Assembly (NCBI RefSeq): GCF_024347295.1
Contig: NZ_AP025459.1
Location: 682,001-746,000, forward strand
Direction: 5' to 3'
Length of the DNA stretch: 64,000 nt
Source of the DNA: Vibrio artabrorum
GTDB taxonomy: Bacteria > Pseudomonadota > Gammaproteobacteria > Enterobacterales > Vibrionaceae
This document shows, one piece after another, positions 8,957 to 18,014 of this stretch. The first letter of the stretch is position 1; the number at the start of each line of letters is the position of its first letter. The position numbers and the translations under genes were made by a program. The notes below the pieces were generated by a model that was given only the letters and a program-made list of their open reading frames with translations, was not told the origin of the DNA and made no database searches.

Positions 8957-9736
8957 ATGAAAAAAATCACTTTAATTATCTCTACCATTTTATTTTCACA
9001 TGCAGCTTTGGCTGACGCAGGAAACACTTATATCCGTAGCGGCAACATCTACACCCATGAAGGTAAGGCGTTTGTTGGAGGCGGTATCGTTACGGCAAGC
9101 CAATTCTATAAAGGCCAAAAGCACCAGACTGCTGTTTATCTCAATGGTGGTTATCATGGTGAAGATTTGAATGCCGATTTGGGGAGTGGTATCAATTACC
9201 GTTTTGTAGGCAGCAATGATGATGTGCTCAATATGAGTGTATTCATGGTTGCTAACCCAGGCTTTGAAGCTGACGATGCGAAAATCTTAAAAGGCATGGA
9301 CGATCGTGACATCAGTGGTGATATTGGTTTGAATGCTGATTTCCACCTAGGACAAGGCACCCTTTCTGGTAAGTTCCAACACGACGTTACCGGTGTTTAT
9401 AAAAGCTTCCAAACCGACCTGACTTACTATCATCCAATGGCATTTGACTTCATGGATTTTGTTCCATACGCAGGAGTCCATTACTACAGTGAAGATTACG
9501 TGAATTACTATGCGGGTGTGTCTTCTTCTGAGGCGACAGTGGGGCGTTCAGAATACAAGGCTAACGGTGCCTTTGCATACAGAGTAGGTTACACCATGAT
9601 TTTCCCTATCACGGAGCATCTCGATATCACTCAAGCAACGGGCTACTCGTACCTAGACTCTGCTCTTGCAGAATCACCACTCATTGATAACAAGAACCAA
9701 TGGGCAACCACTTTCGGCGTGAACTACACCTTCTAA
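8957..9736 (+). CDS. MipA/OmpV-family outer-membrane protein
   Basis: This is a 259-residue beta-barrel precursor. The signal peptide spans about residues 1-20 (KKITLIISTILFSHAALA before DAG). Alternating strand pattern and a terminal aromatic residue (GVNYTF) fit outer-membrane assembly. The YYAGVSSSEA segment is the family hallmark. MipA/OmpV proteins are small porin-like barrels, and some serve as scaffolds for murein enzymes. The ATG at 8957 is preferred over the TTG two codons upstream. A lipoprotein gene follows after 16 bases and is probably in the same operon. Confidence 0.82.
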   Translation: MKKITLIISTILFSHAALADAGNTYIRSGNIYTHEGKAFVGGGIVTASQFYKGQKHQTAVYLNGGYHGEDLNADLGSGINYRFVGSNDDVLNMSVFMVANPGFEADDAKILKGMDDRDISGDIGLNADFHLGQGTLSGKFQHDVTGVYKSFQTDLTYYHPMAFDFMDFVPYAGVHYYSEDYVNYYAGVSSSEATVGRSEYKANGAFAYRVGYTMIFPITEHLDITQATGYSYLDSALAESPLIDNKNQWATTFGVNYTF

Positions 9737-9752
9737 ATTAAGGAACAATATA

Positions 9753-10208
9753 ATGAAATTATTTAAAAAGTTATCAATCGTGGCGGCTGTTGCAATACTA
9801 TTGAGCGCTTGTGCTACGCCTTATAACACGCAAAAGAGCTTTTGGACGTTTGGTAAAGGCTTTACGACTACGCAGATTGCTCCTGAAAGTTGGCAGATCA
9901 GCTTTGTCGGCAACAACTACACAGATAGAGCTAAGATTCGTGAATATGTGATGTTTAAAGCAGCGCAGCTGTGCCATGACGCAGGACTTCCTTACTTTAC
10001 TTACACCACTGAGCTCACCAATCGCGATTCTGTCGGTCAAATTGGTGTAGCGGATGTTAATGATGGATTCGTGTTAGGTACGTCTAGTATGACTAAAGAA
10101 GGCTCTAGCGTTGTTGAAGTGACGGGCTTAAAAGTTAAACCTAGCAATCCTCAGGGTCGTATCTACGATACGGAATACATTCTAGCGCACTTAGACGTTG
10201 ATAAATAA
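9753..10208 (+). CDS. Putative lipoprotein, CC0125/CC1285-like
   Basis: This 151-residue protein has an N-terminal signal with a lipobox (AILLSAC, lipidated Cys19), so it is probably anchored in the envelope. The body has the pattern seen in small lipoproteins of proteobacteria with GKGFTTTQIAPESWQISFVGN and RAKIREYVMFKAAQLCHDAG. The function of that group is unknown. The gene follows the OmpV-like porin after 16 bases (taaggaacaatata spacer with a ribosome site) and ends just before a shared bidirectional terminator. Confidence 0.75.
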   Translation: MKLFKKLSIVAAVAILLSACATPYNTQKSFWTFGKGFTTTQIAPESWQISFVGNNYTDRAKIREYVMFKAAQLCHDAGLPYFTYTTELTNRDSVGQIGVADVNDGFVLGTSSMTKEGSSVVEVTGLKVKPSNPQGRIYDTEYILAHLDVDK

Positions 10209-10231
10209 TCTCAAGAGTATTGATTGATTTG

Positions 10232-10264
10232 AAGCACCCTACTTGTTAACGGTCGGGTGCTTTT
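10232..10264. terminator. Bidirectional terminator between convergent genes
   Basis: The arms aagcaccc (10232-10239) and gggtgctt (10255-10262) form an 8-bp stem with T-rich tracts on both sides. It serves the lipoprotein operon on + and the sensor kinase operon on -. The stem overlaps the last codons of the kinase gene. Confidence 0.75.
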
Positions 10265-11558
10265 CTTTATCTAGGGTAGGCAAGCTTAATCTCATGCAGG
10301 CGCCACCAAGATTTTGTGAACGATGGATTGAGAGCTTCGACCCCATCCAAGCACCGATTCGCATCACGATCGCAAGCCCCATACCATGTCCTGCGTTATC
10401 TCGGCTTTGAAGCCCTCTCACAAAGGGCTTGATCACTTGCTTTGCTTCTTCCTCATCAATGCCCTTGCCATCATCAGATACACTAAGCTCAGCAATCCCA
10501 TCCTTTAGCTCTAGCTGTACGGCTATTTGCGAGACCCCAAAACGTTCAGCATTACTGAGTAAATTCCCTAATTGCATTGACAGGTACTTGGGGTCACTCT
10601 GCACGATTATAGGCTGAGAGTTGGGTTTGAATTCGAGCTGATGGGTGGCCGAGGAATAGGTAGACAATTTATCTTCTAACCAGCTATTTAGTTCGATAAC
10701 CTCAAGGTTAGGCTCAATATTAGCTTGATCAAGTCTTGCATAGCTTAATAGAGTAGATACCAACTCTTCCATAGTATCTAAATCACGATTGATGCGGGTA
10801 AAGTACTTGAGCTTTAGCGTTTCGCTATCGGTTTCTTCGAGAGCCTCAATGCCAAACCTGAGTCGAGCTATAGGGGTTTTTAGATCATGAGAAACTGCGC
10901 GACTTAGTAACTTATTGTCATCAACAAGTTGTGATATACGGTCGGCCATTCGATTAAATTCGGTTTCTATCTCAGCAATATATGATGACCGATTCACCTG
11001 TATACGTTGTTGAAGATCACCCATGCCGAAGGATTTGGTCACCTTACTTAGATTCAGTAACTGCCGAATCAATGGAGACACCCAGAGCAACAAAATAATC
11101 ACGATCCCAACATAAAAAAGTGTGGTGTAGATTCGATTAAGTGCCAGTGACTGATCTTCTAAGGGCAATAAGTGAGTCTTAATATTAAGTACCTTGCCGA
11201 TATTAGGTAAGCGATAGTGAAGTGAGACACCTTCATCTGATTCAAGGACTAAGAATCCTTGCGATTCAAACTGCAATTTTAATGAAGGTGGTAAAGGAAA
11301 ACTCGTCTCATTAATCAGTGATAATTGTTCATCATTGCTCCGATTCCAGCCTTTGATAAGCGGTTGGCTATCTAACTTAGGATCATCAAGGGTGCGAGAC
11401 AAGCTTGTCCCAGCTATCTTCAGCGCCACTATTCGCTCTCTCGCGACTGTTGATGCCGACGGAACTTCGTGTTGGGACGCATACTCAGTGATTGACCAAC
11501 CTAAGATGACGATGGAAGCAAGGACGACTACAACTAGCGAAGCAATGAGTTTTCTCAT
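10239..11558 (-). CDS. Sensor histidine kinase (two-component system)
   Basis: This 439-residue inner-membrane kinase has membrane segments at about residues 4-24 and 144-165 around a periplasmic domain of about 120 residues. A HAMP domain follows, then the H-box with His224 in SRAVSHDLKTP, the N-box LGNLLSNAERFG, and G-boxes SDDGKGID and GHGMGLAIV. It phosphorylates the OmpR-type regulator encoded directly upstream (14 bases apart). The operon also encodes an OmpV-like porin and a DUF3019 protein, so an envelope signal is likely (inference). The ligand is unknown. Confidence 0.92.
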   Translation of the reverse strand: MRKLIASLVVVVLASIVILGWSITEYASQHEVPSASTVARERIVALKIAGTSLSRTLDDPKLDSQPLIKGWNRSNDEQLSLINETSFPLPPSLKLQFESQGFLVLESDEGVSLHYRLPNIGKVLNIKTHLLPLEDQSLALNRIYTTLFYVGIVIILLLWVSPLIRQLLNLSKVTKSFGMGDLQQRIQVNRSSYIAEIETEFNRMADRISQLVDDNKLLSRAVSHDLKTPIARLRFGIEALEETDSETLKLKYFTRINRDLDTMEELVSTLLSYARLDQANIEPNLEVIELNSWLEDKLSTYSSATHQLEFKPNSQPIIVQSDPKYLSMQLGNLLSNAERFGVSQIAVQLELKDGIAELSVSDDGKGIDEEEAKQVIKPFVRGLQSRDNAGHGMGLAIVMRIGAWMGSKLSIHRSQNLGGACMRLSLPTLDKEKHPTVNK

Positions 11559-11572
11559 ATTAAGATAATAAT

Positions 11573-12280
11573 CTACGAGTTATCATCACGGCAAAATAGA
11601 TAGCCTTGACCACGAATAGTTTTGATTTTGTAGGCTTGCTGAGGGGCATCGTGGAGCTTTTTCCTTAGGCGTGAGATACGGTTATCAATCGAACGATCAA
11701 AGCCATCATATTCTATACCTCGCAACTCAGTAGTCAGGTCTGTACGGGGAATTACCGTTCCCACTTTAGAGGCTAACAACCAAAAAGCATCAAATTCATT
11801 GGCGTTGAGATCGAGATTGTAGCTGCCAACCGAGACTGATTTTGCTGTGGCATTTAGTGTTAAAGAATCAAACTGCAGTAATTGGCTCTGCTTTTCATCA
11901 GTAGAGCGGCGCAGTAGTGCTTTAATGCGAGCGAGCATGACTTTGGGGCGTACTGGCTTAGTGAGGTAGTCATCCGCACCCACTTCGAGGCCTTTGATTT
12001 CATCCCCATCTTCCACGCAAGCTGTCATAAACAATATGGGACCGGAATAGAACACTCGCGCCTCTTTGCAGACATCAAACCCATCTTTTACGGGGAGCAT
12101 GACGTCCAGCAAGACAAGATCTGGGCTTTCTTCAGCGATCATCTGTAGCGCAAAATCCCCCTGACTTGCCACCGTCACGCTGTAGTCGTGATCGAGTAGA
12201 TAATCTCCGATCCACTCGGCCAGCGATGTGTCATCTTCAACAACCAATATGTGTTTTTTGTCGCTCAAAATAATCTCCAT
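11573..12280 (-). CDS. OmpR/PhoB-family response regulator
   Basis: This 235-residue protein has a receiver domain with Asp16/Asp17, phosphorylation site Asp59 (LVLLDVMLP) and Lys in DYLTKPVRP. A C-terminal winged-helix DNA-binding domain covers about residues 135-230 and ends IKTIRGQGYLF. It is the partner of the kinase encoded 14 bases downstream. Its start overlaps the end of the DUF3019 gene by 16 bases, so the genes are coupled. It probably controls its own operon, which begins with the OmpV-like gene (inference). Confidence 0.92.
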   Translation of the reverse strand: MEIILSDKKHILVVEDDTSLAEWIGDYLLDHDYSVTVASQGDFALQMIAEESPDLVLLDVMLPVKDGFDVCKEARVFYSGPILFMTACVEDGDEIKGLEVGADDYLTKPVRPKVMLARIKALLRRSTDEKQSQLLQFDSLTLNATAKSVSVGSYNLDLNANEFDAFWLLASKVGTVIPRTDLTTELRGIEYDGFDRSIDNRISRLRKKLHDAPQQAYKIKTIRGQGYLFCRDDNS

Positions 12281-12654
12281 CCTGATTGAGATTGCTTAGG
12301 TGCTTTATACACCCAAATCACCACCACTTTAACCTCGGCCAATATCCTATCTGTCGATTGCTCAATTAATCGATAAGCCGTGGTGTTTGTGCGTTCAAAG
12401 CTGTATTCATAGTGTTGCAAAAAATTGCCTTCCCAACAAATAACCCTTTGACTATCGGCTGCCTGTAATAAGCAGTATTTTCCCTTATTGGGGGTTTGCC
12501 ATTTAAACTGAATGTTTTGATAGCAGGTCTGCCCTTTGTGAAGGGCAACGCATTGCTCCGGAGTTGCTGTGAAATTGACGGTTTGTTCAGCCGCTGACGC
12601 TGGCTGGGCATTCATCAACAAGAGAAAGAGACAACACAAAAAGAGTTTATTCAT
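12265..12654 (-). CDS. DUF3019 family secreted protein
   Basis: This 129-residue protein has a cleavable signal peptide of about 21 residues ending ASAAEQ. The mature part has the DUF3019 pattern: ECVALHKGQTCY is represented as QCVALHKGQTCYQ, then a W-x2-P turn, YCLLQ and ICW, with four conserved Cys residues. The function is not known. Members often sit beside OmpR-type two-component genes and an OmpV-like porin, as here, which suggests a periplasmic accessory of that sensor (inference). It overlaps the regulator gene by 16 bases and lies 8 bases after the porin gene. Confidence 0.8.
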   Translation of the reverse strand: MNKLFLCCLFLLLMNAQPASAAEQTVNFTATPEQCVALHKGQTCYQNIQFKWQTPNKGKYCLLQAADSQRVICWEGNFLQHYEYSFERTNTTAYRLIEQSTDRILAEVKVVVIWVYKAPKQSQSGWRLF

Positions 12655-12662
12655 GCCTCCCC

Positions 12663-13574
12663 CTAAAATACATAGCTTACAGAGACGTTAAATAGCGAGC
12701 TATAATTCCCCAAACTAAAGGGGCTCTCCGTAATCTCATCTGATAGCGCAGTAATGCGGTAGATAGAGCGGAATACGAAGTTTTCGCTGATAGGGTAGGC
12801 TGCACCCACCTCTAGACTGTAGTTAAACGCACTTTCAGGTGTGTATTGGTAAAATTGCCCAGTTGCTTCTTCGTTGCTGACACCATAGACATTACGAGTT
12901 AATTGTTTAGACAGGTAGGTCACTCCACCTAGCGTATATAGGTTCAGGTTTCTCAACTGCCAAGACTTACCTAACCTTATTGTGCTTTGAAAGCCTTGGT
13001 TATTGTAATAATCACTCACGGCACGAAACTGAAATACGTAGTTTTCATCCCAATAGCGGGTAGCACGCATACCAGCACCGATATAGAGAGACTCATTAGA
13101 CATCAGATACTCATTTCTTTGCGCTTCGTTCAATGAGCTAACGTCTAGGCCATTAGGTCGTTGCCATGTCATCTCGACATTTGCGGCCAAGAAATCAAGG
13201 GACCAGTGTTCTGAGTTCCAAAAGTTATACCCTAGATTGGTCCCATCTTGAGATAGATGAACCAACTCGACGAACAGCCCTTTATATTGATAAATGCCAT
13301 TGAGCATAAACAGTGGCTGAATATCACTGTGTTCGATATCACGAATATCGACTTGATTGAGGGCAATAACACTCGCTCCAAGCTCAAAGTAACCACCGCT
13401 ATCTAGGCGACTCCCACCTTGAGTTACATTGCTGGATATATCTTCGGCAGACGCCGCAATGGAAAAAACAAAACTACTTAAAAGAAGTAAGGTTAAAAGC
13501 GGTCGCACAAAATAGTTAGATAGGTACGTAATATCAATGTCCTCGCTACAATCTATGAGTCTTGAGTTATTCAT
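12663..13574 (-). CDS. MipA/OmpV-family outer-membrane protein, first gene of the two-component operon
   Basis: This is a 303-residue beta-barrel precursor ending in SVSYVF with the family segment NVYGVSNEEA. The hydrophobic signal (LLTLLLLSSFVFSIAASAEDI) is preceded by about 23 extra residues. A GTG near 13508, just before the hydrophobic core, is a plausible alternative start. The gene heads a four-gene operon with DUF3019, regulator and kinase, so it may be both target and sensor accessory of that system (inference). It is distinct from the OmpV-like protein at 8957. Confidence 0.8.
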   Translation of the reverse strand: MNNSRLIDCSEDIDITYLSNYFVRPLLTLLLLSSFVFSIAASAEDISSNVTQGGSRLDSGGYFELGASVIALNQVDIRDIEHSDIQPLFMLNGIYQYKGLFVELVHLSQDGTNLGYNFWNSEHWSLDFLAANVEMTWQRPNGLDVSSLNEAQRNEYLMSNESLYIGAGMRATRYWDENYVFQFRAVSDYYNNQGFQSTIRLGKSWQLRNLNLYTLGGVTYLSKQLTRNVYGVSNEEATGQFYQYTPESAFNYSLEVGAAYPISENFVFRSIYRITALSDEITESPFSLGNYSSLFNVSVSYVF

Positions 13575-13747
13575 TTTATTCCATCTTATTACTTTGAAGT
13601 AAGTCGATCACTTTGTCTACTTAGGTGGCTAAACGCACTATACCTTACAATGACATGGAGAGACTTTAAAGTGGCTTTTTTGTCTGAAATATGGCTGCGG
13701 CAGGGTGAAAAGAGATGACACTGGCAGATTTCAGAGTCGGATAAGTG

Positions 13748-13782
13748 AAAATCCCGTTTAACTATGTGTTAACCGGGATTTT
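13748..13782. terminator. Large inverted repeat, probable terminator
   Basis: The arms aaaatcccgtttaac (13748-13762) and gttaaccgggatttt (13768-13782) pair over 15 positions with one mismatch. T-rich ends lie on both strands. It is downstream of the symporter gene on the minus strand. Apart from this and the hairpin at 13918, the 13575-13971 gap shows no convincing gene. Confidence 0.6.
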
Positions 13783-13917
13783 GAACGGTGAGTTTGTGTT
13801 TGACAGCATTAAGAAAGACTGTAATTTTTCGGGATTTTGGCAATGTATACCGCCATATTTTAACTTGTTAGCGTCTGACTTACCGTTATGTCTTAATAGT
13901 GTTAGTGCTTTAAGAGT

Positions 13918-13954
13918 AATGGCTACTTCGCAAGTGATATTGTGAGTAGCCATT
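13918..13954 (-). terminator. Hairpin just after the symporter gene
   Basis: aatggctac (13918-13926) and gtagccatt (13946-13954) are perfect 9-bp arms 18 bases beyond the symporter stop codon. No T run follows, so it may be an mRNA 3'-end stabiliser rather than a true terminator. Confidence 0.4.
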
Positions 13955-13971
13955 GAATTACAAGTTATTGT

Positions 13972-15738
13972 TTATCGAACTGATGAAGTGACAGTTTTAA
14001 CGTCATCAACGCCAGCGCTCTTCTTCAAGACGAAGCCGATAAGGAAAATAGCCGCCGCACATCCAAGGAATAACAATCGTCCCCACATTGGGTTAGGAAT
14101 CATTGTCATTATTAATAAGCCGGCCCCCATAACCATCACGAGCGTTCCAAGCTTGTTACGTTGCATGCGGTCGTAGATATCTTGATCTTCTTCAGAGATA
14201 ACTTCCGTTTCGATATCTTTAAAGAAGGCTTCTTGGGTTTCTAGGTTTTCATTGCTTTCTTCTTTGTAGAACAAGGTTGAGGCACAGAAGAAGCCAGCCG
14301 TGAAGACTAAGTGAGCAATGATGGTTGTGGTGGTACGGAATTCTGAAATTTCACGTCCTGTTAGGTTTTCTAGTCCAAACCATGAACCGATCACTTGTGG
14401 GGTAAAGACATTAATCATCATGTAAGAAACGAAGGCGCCAAATACAACGGTTGCCCATGGTGCCCATTTAGGTGTTTTACGAATGAAAATACCAAAACAC
14501 AGAGGTACAAGCATTGGTGCAGAAAGCAACGTTGACGTTTGCATCATCAAGTCAAATAAGCTGAGTTCTTTCAATGAAGTAAAGAATTGAGCAGTCAAGA
14601 TGACTAATAGACCATTTACAATACAGGTGATTTGACCAACTCTTAGCTGCTCACGATCACTTGCTTGACCTTTGCGAATGATATTGGCATAGAAGCTACG
14701 AACGAAAATACCAGAGTTACGGTTAAGTGCTGAATCCATAGAGGACATGGTAGCAGCGAAAAGTCCCGCCATTAATAAACCAACGGTACCAATTGGCATA
14801 GCTTCGCGAGCAAAGACCAAGTAAACCGCATCACGAGCCTTATTTCCTAGGTCTGGGTATTGTGCTGCCGCGTCTGGATACATAATGGCAGATGCCCACG
14901 GTGGGATAAACCAAATAAATGAACCGACTAGCATCATCATCCCAGCTAACAGAGCGGCTTTACTTGCGTTTTTAGAGTCTTTTGCATTTAGGAATCGATA
15001 TGAATCCTGCATGTTATTAATATTCTGTAATTGTTTTACAATGAAGAATAAGAATGAAGTCACGATCAATATTGGATAGTTCATATCAGGGCCAGAGAAG
15101 AACCCAGATGGGAATTCATGAACAATCTCACTGGGTCCGCCAACCATTACCAGAGCGACAATCGCACAAGCAATAGAAACAACCGCAATAACTAAGGTTT
15201 GGATAAAGTCCGACGCAACCACGCCCCACGCTCCACTTAATAAAGATATTATGAGGACAGCAAGGCCTGTTACCCAAATAGTGGTCATGATGTCGGCATT
15301 GAATACCGCAGATGCGAAGACACTTAAGCCATTCAACCAAACCCCACCGGTTATAATACTAAGTGGGATAATGATCCAAGTGAAAAATTGTTCATTAGTT
15401 TTATCGAAACGGCGTCGAATAGCTTCGGTTGGGGTGTCTACACGCATTTGACGAAAACGGCGCGCGAAGTAGAAGTAAGCGACAATATAGGCGAATATGT
15501 TACCGATGAACACACCTAAAACAGCAAAGCCATCACTAAACGCCTTACCAGCGGCACCAGTAAAAGTCCATGCTGAGAATTGTGTCATGAATGCGGTGGC
15601 ACCAACCATCCACCAAAGCATTTTACCGCCCCCACGGAAATAGTCACTGGTACTGTTACTGGCCATCTTTTTAAATAGCAAACTGATTACTACCATTAAG
15701 GCAAAGTAACCCACTATTACGAGGTAATCATAATTCAT
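13972..15738 (-). CDS. Sodium:solute symporter (SSS family), probably for uronate or oligouronide uptake
   Basis: This inner-membrane symporter of 588 residues has about 14 hydrophobic segments. SSS signatures include FRGGGKMLWWMVGATAFMTQ early on and the ATMSSMDSALNRNSG sodium-site region. A close paralogue (start 53701, now split by an IS) begins with the same MNYDYL, and the second ATG here (15738) has aggatgag at proper spacing. I therefore prefer it over the ATG nine bases upstream. The genes behind it (eda, kdgK, kdgF, kduD) point to uptake of unsaturated uronates or short oligomers (inference). CRP-like and KdgR-like sites lie upstream. Confidence 0.88.
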   Translation of the reverse strand: MNYDYLVIVGYFALMVVISLLFKKMASNSTSDYFRGGGKMLWWMVGATAFMTQFSAWTFTGAAGKAFSDGFAVLGVFIGNIFAYIVAYFYFARRFRQMRVDTPTEAIRRRFDKTNEQFFTWIIIPLSIITGGVWLNGLSVFASAVFNADIMTTIWVTGLAVLIISLLSGAWGVVASDFIQTLVIAVVSIACAIVALVMVGGPSEIVHEFPSGFFSGPDMNYPILIVTSFLFFIVKQLQNINNMQDSYRFLNAKDSKNASKAALLAGMMMLVGSFIWFIPPWASAIMYPDAAAQYPDLGNKARDAVYLVFAREAMPIGTVGLLMAGLFAATMSSMDSALNRNSGIFVRSFYANIIRKGQASDREQLRVGQITCIVNGLLVILTAQFFTSLKELSLFDLMMQTSTLLSAPMLVPLCFGIFIRKTPKWAPWATVVFGAFVSYMMINVFTPQVIGSWFGLENLTGREISEFRTTTTIIAHLVFTAGFFCASTLFYKEESNENLETQEAFFKDIETEVISEEDQDIYDRMQRNKLGTLVMVMGAGLLIMTMIPNPMWGRLLFLGCAAAIFLIGFVLKKSAGVDDVKTVTSSVR

Positions 15739-15749
15739 AGAACTCATCC

Positions 15750-15764
15750 TGAAACGTTGTTTTA
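15750..15764. promoter_or_regulatory. KdgR-like palindrome in the symporter leader
   Basis: tgaaac (15750-15755), a three-base spacer and gtttta (15759-15764) form a near-palindrome of the same design as the perfect copy before kduD. It overlaps the region just before the symporter ribosome site. Its regulator is inferred, since no kdgR gene is in the window. Confidence 0.4.
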
Positions 15765-15802
15765 ATTTTGATTATATACTAGATATTATTAGTGCCTTTT
15801 AA

Positions 15803-15818
15803 TGTGATTAAAATCAAA
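15803..15818. promoter_or_regulatory. CRP-like binding site upstream of the symporter
   Basis: tgtga, six bases, tcaaa gives nine of ten matches to the core CRP motif TGTGA-N6-TCACA. It lies 65-80 bases before the symporter start. Carbon-catabolite control of a sugar-acid transporter is expected. The rest of the gap to 16238 holds only a terminator for eda and no gene. Confidence 0.5.
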
Positions 15819-16169
15819 ACGGCAGTTCAATTTTGTGATTTGAGTTAGAAGTGTGATGTAAATCGTCTTTATTGAGCCGCTGAAATAAGGTTTTCATGAA
15901 GTAAATAGAGCAATGTTGTTCGTCAAGCTTTCTGCCCTCTCGATGGGGGGAAGTACTTTGGATTGGTCTGTTGGGGCAATCGTTCGTGAGAGTTTTCGTT
16001 TTGCGATCCATGACGTTGGAGGAGCCTGAATCAGGATTTGATCGGTATGGTGAGTGTTCAGTTGTTAGGCGGTGAATAACTTCAGTTTGAAATCATTTTT
16101 ATCGTTCAGGTGTGAGACTTGTGTCAAGTACGATGAGGCGTTAGATTGTTGAGTTGCGGAATGAAGATA

Positions 16170-16210
16170 TTAAAGAGGTCACCTCATTTTGATTAAGGTG
16201 ACTTCTTTAA
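16170..16210 (-). terminator. Terminator of eda
   Basis: ttaaagaggtcacct (16170-16184) and aggtgacttctttaa (16196-16210) pair along 15 positions with one mismatch, just beyond the eda stop codon. The lower stem is AT-rich and supplies T residues on the minus strand. Confidence 0.7.
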
Positions 16211-16237
16211 CTTGTGTCTGATGTCACTCAGTGAAAG

Positions 16238-16861
16238 CTATTTAATTATACCCGCAACATCCGCGATTAACGTAGCAAGCTCATCCCATTTTTCATCATC
16301 AATGAGATCGGTTGGGATCATCCACGTACCACCACAAGCAAATACCGATGGAATCGCTAGGTAATCGTTGACATTGTTAGGGTTAACACCGCCAGTCGGC
16401 ATAAAGCTTACTGGATAAACCGCAGTTAATGCTTTGAGCATGTTCACCCCACCTGAAGGTTCAGCGGGAAAGAATTTTAAGGTCTCTAGGCCAAGTTCCA
16501 TGGCTTGCTCAACTAGGCTTGGGTTGTTTACCCCAGGGACGATTTGTACACCGCGTTGTTGGCAATATTTCACGGTTGTTGGGTTAAGACCTGGGCTGAC
16601 AACAAAATCAACACCCGCTTCAATCGATTCATCGACTTGTTTCGTGGTTAGAACCGTCCCTGAGCCGATCAGCATGTCTGGGTAAGCTTCACGCATATTT
16701 TTGATCGCTTGCGCTGCGGCTGGAGTTCGGAAAGTCACTTCAGCACACGGAAGGCCGTTTTCAACCAGAACTTGCGCAAGTTTTGTTGCTTTATTCGCAT
16801 CTTTAATGGCAATCACTGGAACGACTTTTATTTCACTTAAACGTTGTTTAACGGTTGTCAT
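16238..16861 (-). CDS. eda: 2-keto-3-deoxy-6-phosphogluconate (KDPG) aldolase
   Basis: This 207-residue cytoplasmic class I aldolase splits KDPG into pyruvate and glyceraldehyde 3-phosphate. The Schiff-base Lys129 lies in TLKFFPAEPSGG and the catalytic Glu41 in CAEVTFRTP, and the phosphate-binding GGVNPNN motif is present. It lies 117 bases downstream of kdgK on the same strand, so the two probably share a transcript and act in sequence. A hairpin terminator follows. Vibrios often have a second eda for the Entner-Doudoroff pathway, and this copy belongs to the uronate cluster (inference). Confidence 0.95.
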   Translation of the reverse strand: MTTVKQRLSEIKVVPVIAIKDANKATKLAQVLVENGLPCAEVTFRTPAAAQAIKNMREAYPDMLIGSGTVLTTKQVDESIEAGVDFVVSPGLNPTTVKYCQQRGVQIVPGVNNPSLVEQAMELGLETLKFFPAEPSGGVNMLKALTAVYPVSFMPTGGVNPNNVNDYLAIPSVFACGGTWMIPTDLIDDEKWDELATLIADVAGIIK

Positions 16862-16978
16862 AGTTTGTCCTTAATATCATCAATTATGTCTTGGTCTTGC
16901 GACCGTAGCTTTGTCTGCTTGCCACTTTTTTGCTTAATTTGGGGCAAAAAAGTGCATTTCTCGCGGATTTATTTTGGG

Positions 16979-17908
16979 TTAGTTTAATTCGGGCATTTCT
17001 TGTGCTGGTATAATTGCTCCACGGAAACAAATGACGGTACCCGCTAGTTTATGCCCCATTTGAGCTGACTCAAGTAAGCTGCCACCAGAAAGTCGTTTGG
17101 CTAAGTAACCGGCACTGAATGAATCACCAGCTGCGGTCGTATCTACAATGTTGTCGACTTTTTGTGGAGCAACTTCTATTCGCTCATCTTGTGTGATCAC
17201 AAAGCACGCTTCCCCACCGCGCTTAATAATAATTTCATTTACGCCGAAAGCTTGGGTGCGAGCAATCGCTTGCTCTTCATTCTTATCACCGTATAACATT
17301 TCTTCGTCATCGTAAGTTAAGAAGGCAATGTCTGTCAGTTTCAAAATCGCTTGGTAGGCCTGTTGAGCTTGTTGTGGAGTCTTCCATAGAGCAGGGCGGT
17401 AGTTATTATCAAAGGCAATTTGACAACCTTGCGCTTTGCAGGTCGTTAGAACGGTCACCAGTTTTGTGAGTGCTTCTTCAGGTAAAATTGCCAAGCTTAC
17501 GCCACTTAAATAAATCAGGTCGTATTGGCTAAGAGTATCGATCACTGCGGCTTCTGACTGCTCAAGTAACCAGTAACGAGCAGCGGCATCACTACGCCAA
17601 TATTGGAAGCTACGCTCACCATCGTCGCTGGTGGAAATGGAGTAAAGTCCAGGCAATTTTTTATCGGAGATATGTACATGAGAAGTGTTGATCGCTTCTT
17701 TGTTCCACGCCTCCAACATAGCCTGGCTAAATGGGTCTTTACCTAAACCTGTCACATAAGAAGTGACAATATTTGTATGGGTAAGACGAGAGAGATAAAG
17801 CGCGGTGTTTAGTGTGTCACCACCAAAGCTTTGTTTATATAATTGTTCACCGGCTTTTTGTAGCTCCACCATACACTCACCGATAACGGCAACACGACTG
17901 ACTAGCAT
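16979..17908 (-). CDS. kdgK: 2-keto-3-deoxygluconate (KDG) kinase
   Basis: This 309-residue PfkB-family sugar kinase makes KDPG from KDG and ATP. The N-terminal VIGECMVEL and FGGDTLNTALYLSRL match the KdgK substrate-site motif. The anion hole and catalytic base are in DTTAAGDSFSAGYLA. It heads the kdgK-eda pair. A KdgR-like site lies 63-79 bases upstream, and the terminator of the kdgF operon lies further upstream, so it has its own promoter. Confidence 0.93.
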   Translation of the reverse strand: MLVSRVAVIGECMVELQKAGEQLYKQSFGGDTLNTALYLSRLTHTNIVTSYVTGLGKDPFSQAMLEAWNKEAINTSHVHISDKKLPGLYSISTSDDGERSFQYWRSDAAARYWLLEQSEAAVIDTLSQYDLIYLSGVSLAILPEEALTKLVTVLTTCKAQGCQIAFDNNYRPALWKTPQQAQQAYQAILKLTDIAFLTYDDEEMLYGDKNEEQAIARTQAFGVNEIIIKRGGEACFVITQDERIEVAPQKVDNIVDTTAAGDSFSAGYLAKRLSGGSLLESAQMGHKLAGTVICFRGAIIPAQEMPELN

Positions 17909-17970
17909 ATATTTCTCCTAAAAACGTAATGAATCCATTATCTTTAATCGTACCATTAAGGTTTGTAAAA

Positions 17971-17987
17971 ATGGAACGCTGTTTCTT
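17971..17987. promoter_or_regulatory. KdgR-like palindrome upstream of kdgK
   Basis: atggaac, gct, gtttctt is an imperfect version of the palindrome found before kduD (GAAAC-N3-GTTTC, one arm with a substitution). It is placed where an operator of the kdgK-eda transcript would be expected. Confidence 0.4.
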
Positions 17988-18014
17988 TTTTATTTCTTTC
18001 GTAAAGGAATAGAC

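Noticed and set aside
13745-13945. Short frames on both strands between the OmpV-like operon and the symporter
   Set aside because: They run through the two hairpins that look like terminators and show no protein-like features.
15814-16011. 65-codon frame upstream of the symporter
   Set aside because: It overlaps the CRP-like site region and has no domain or start context.
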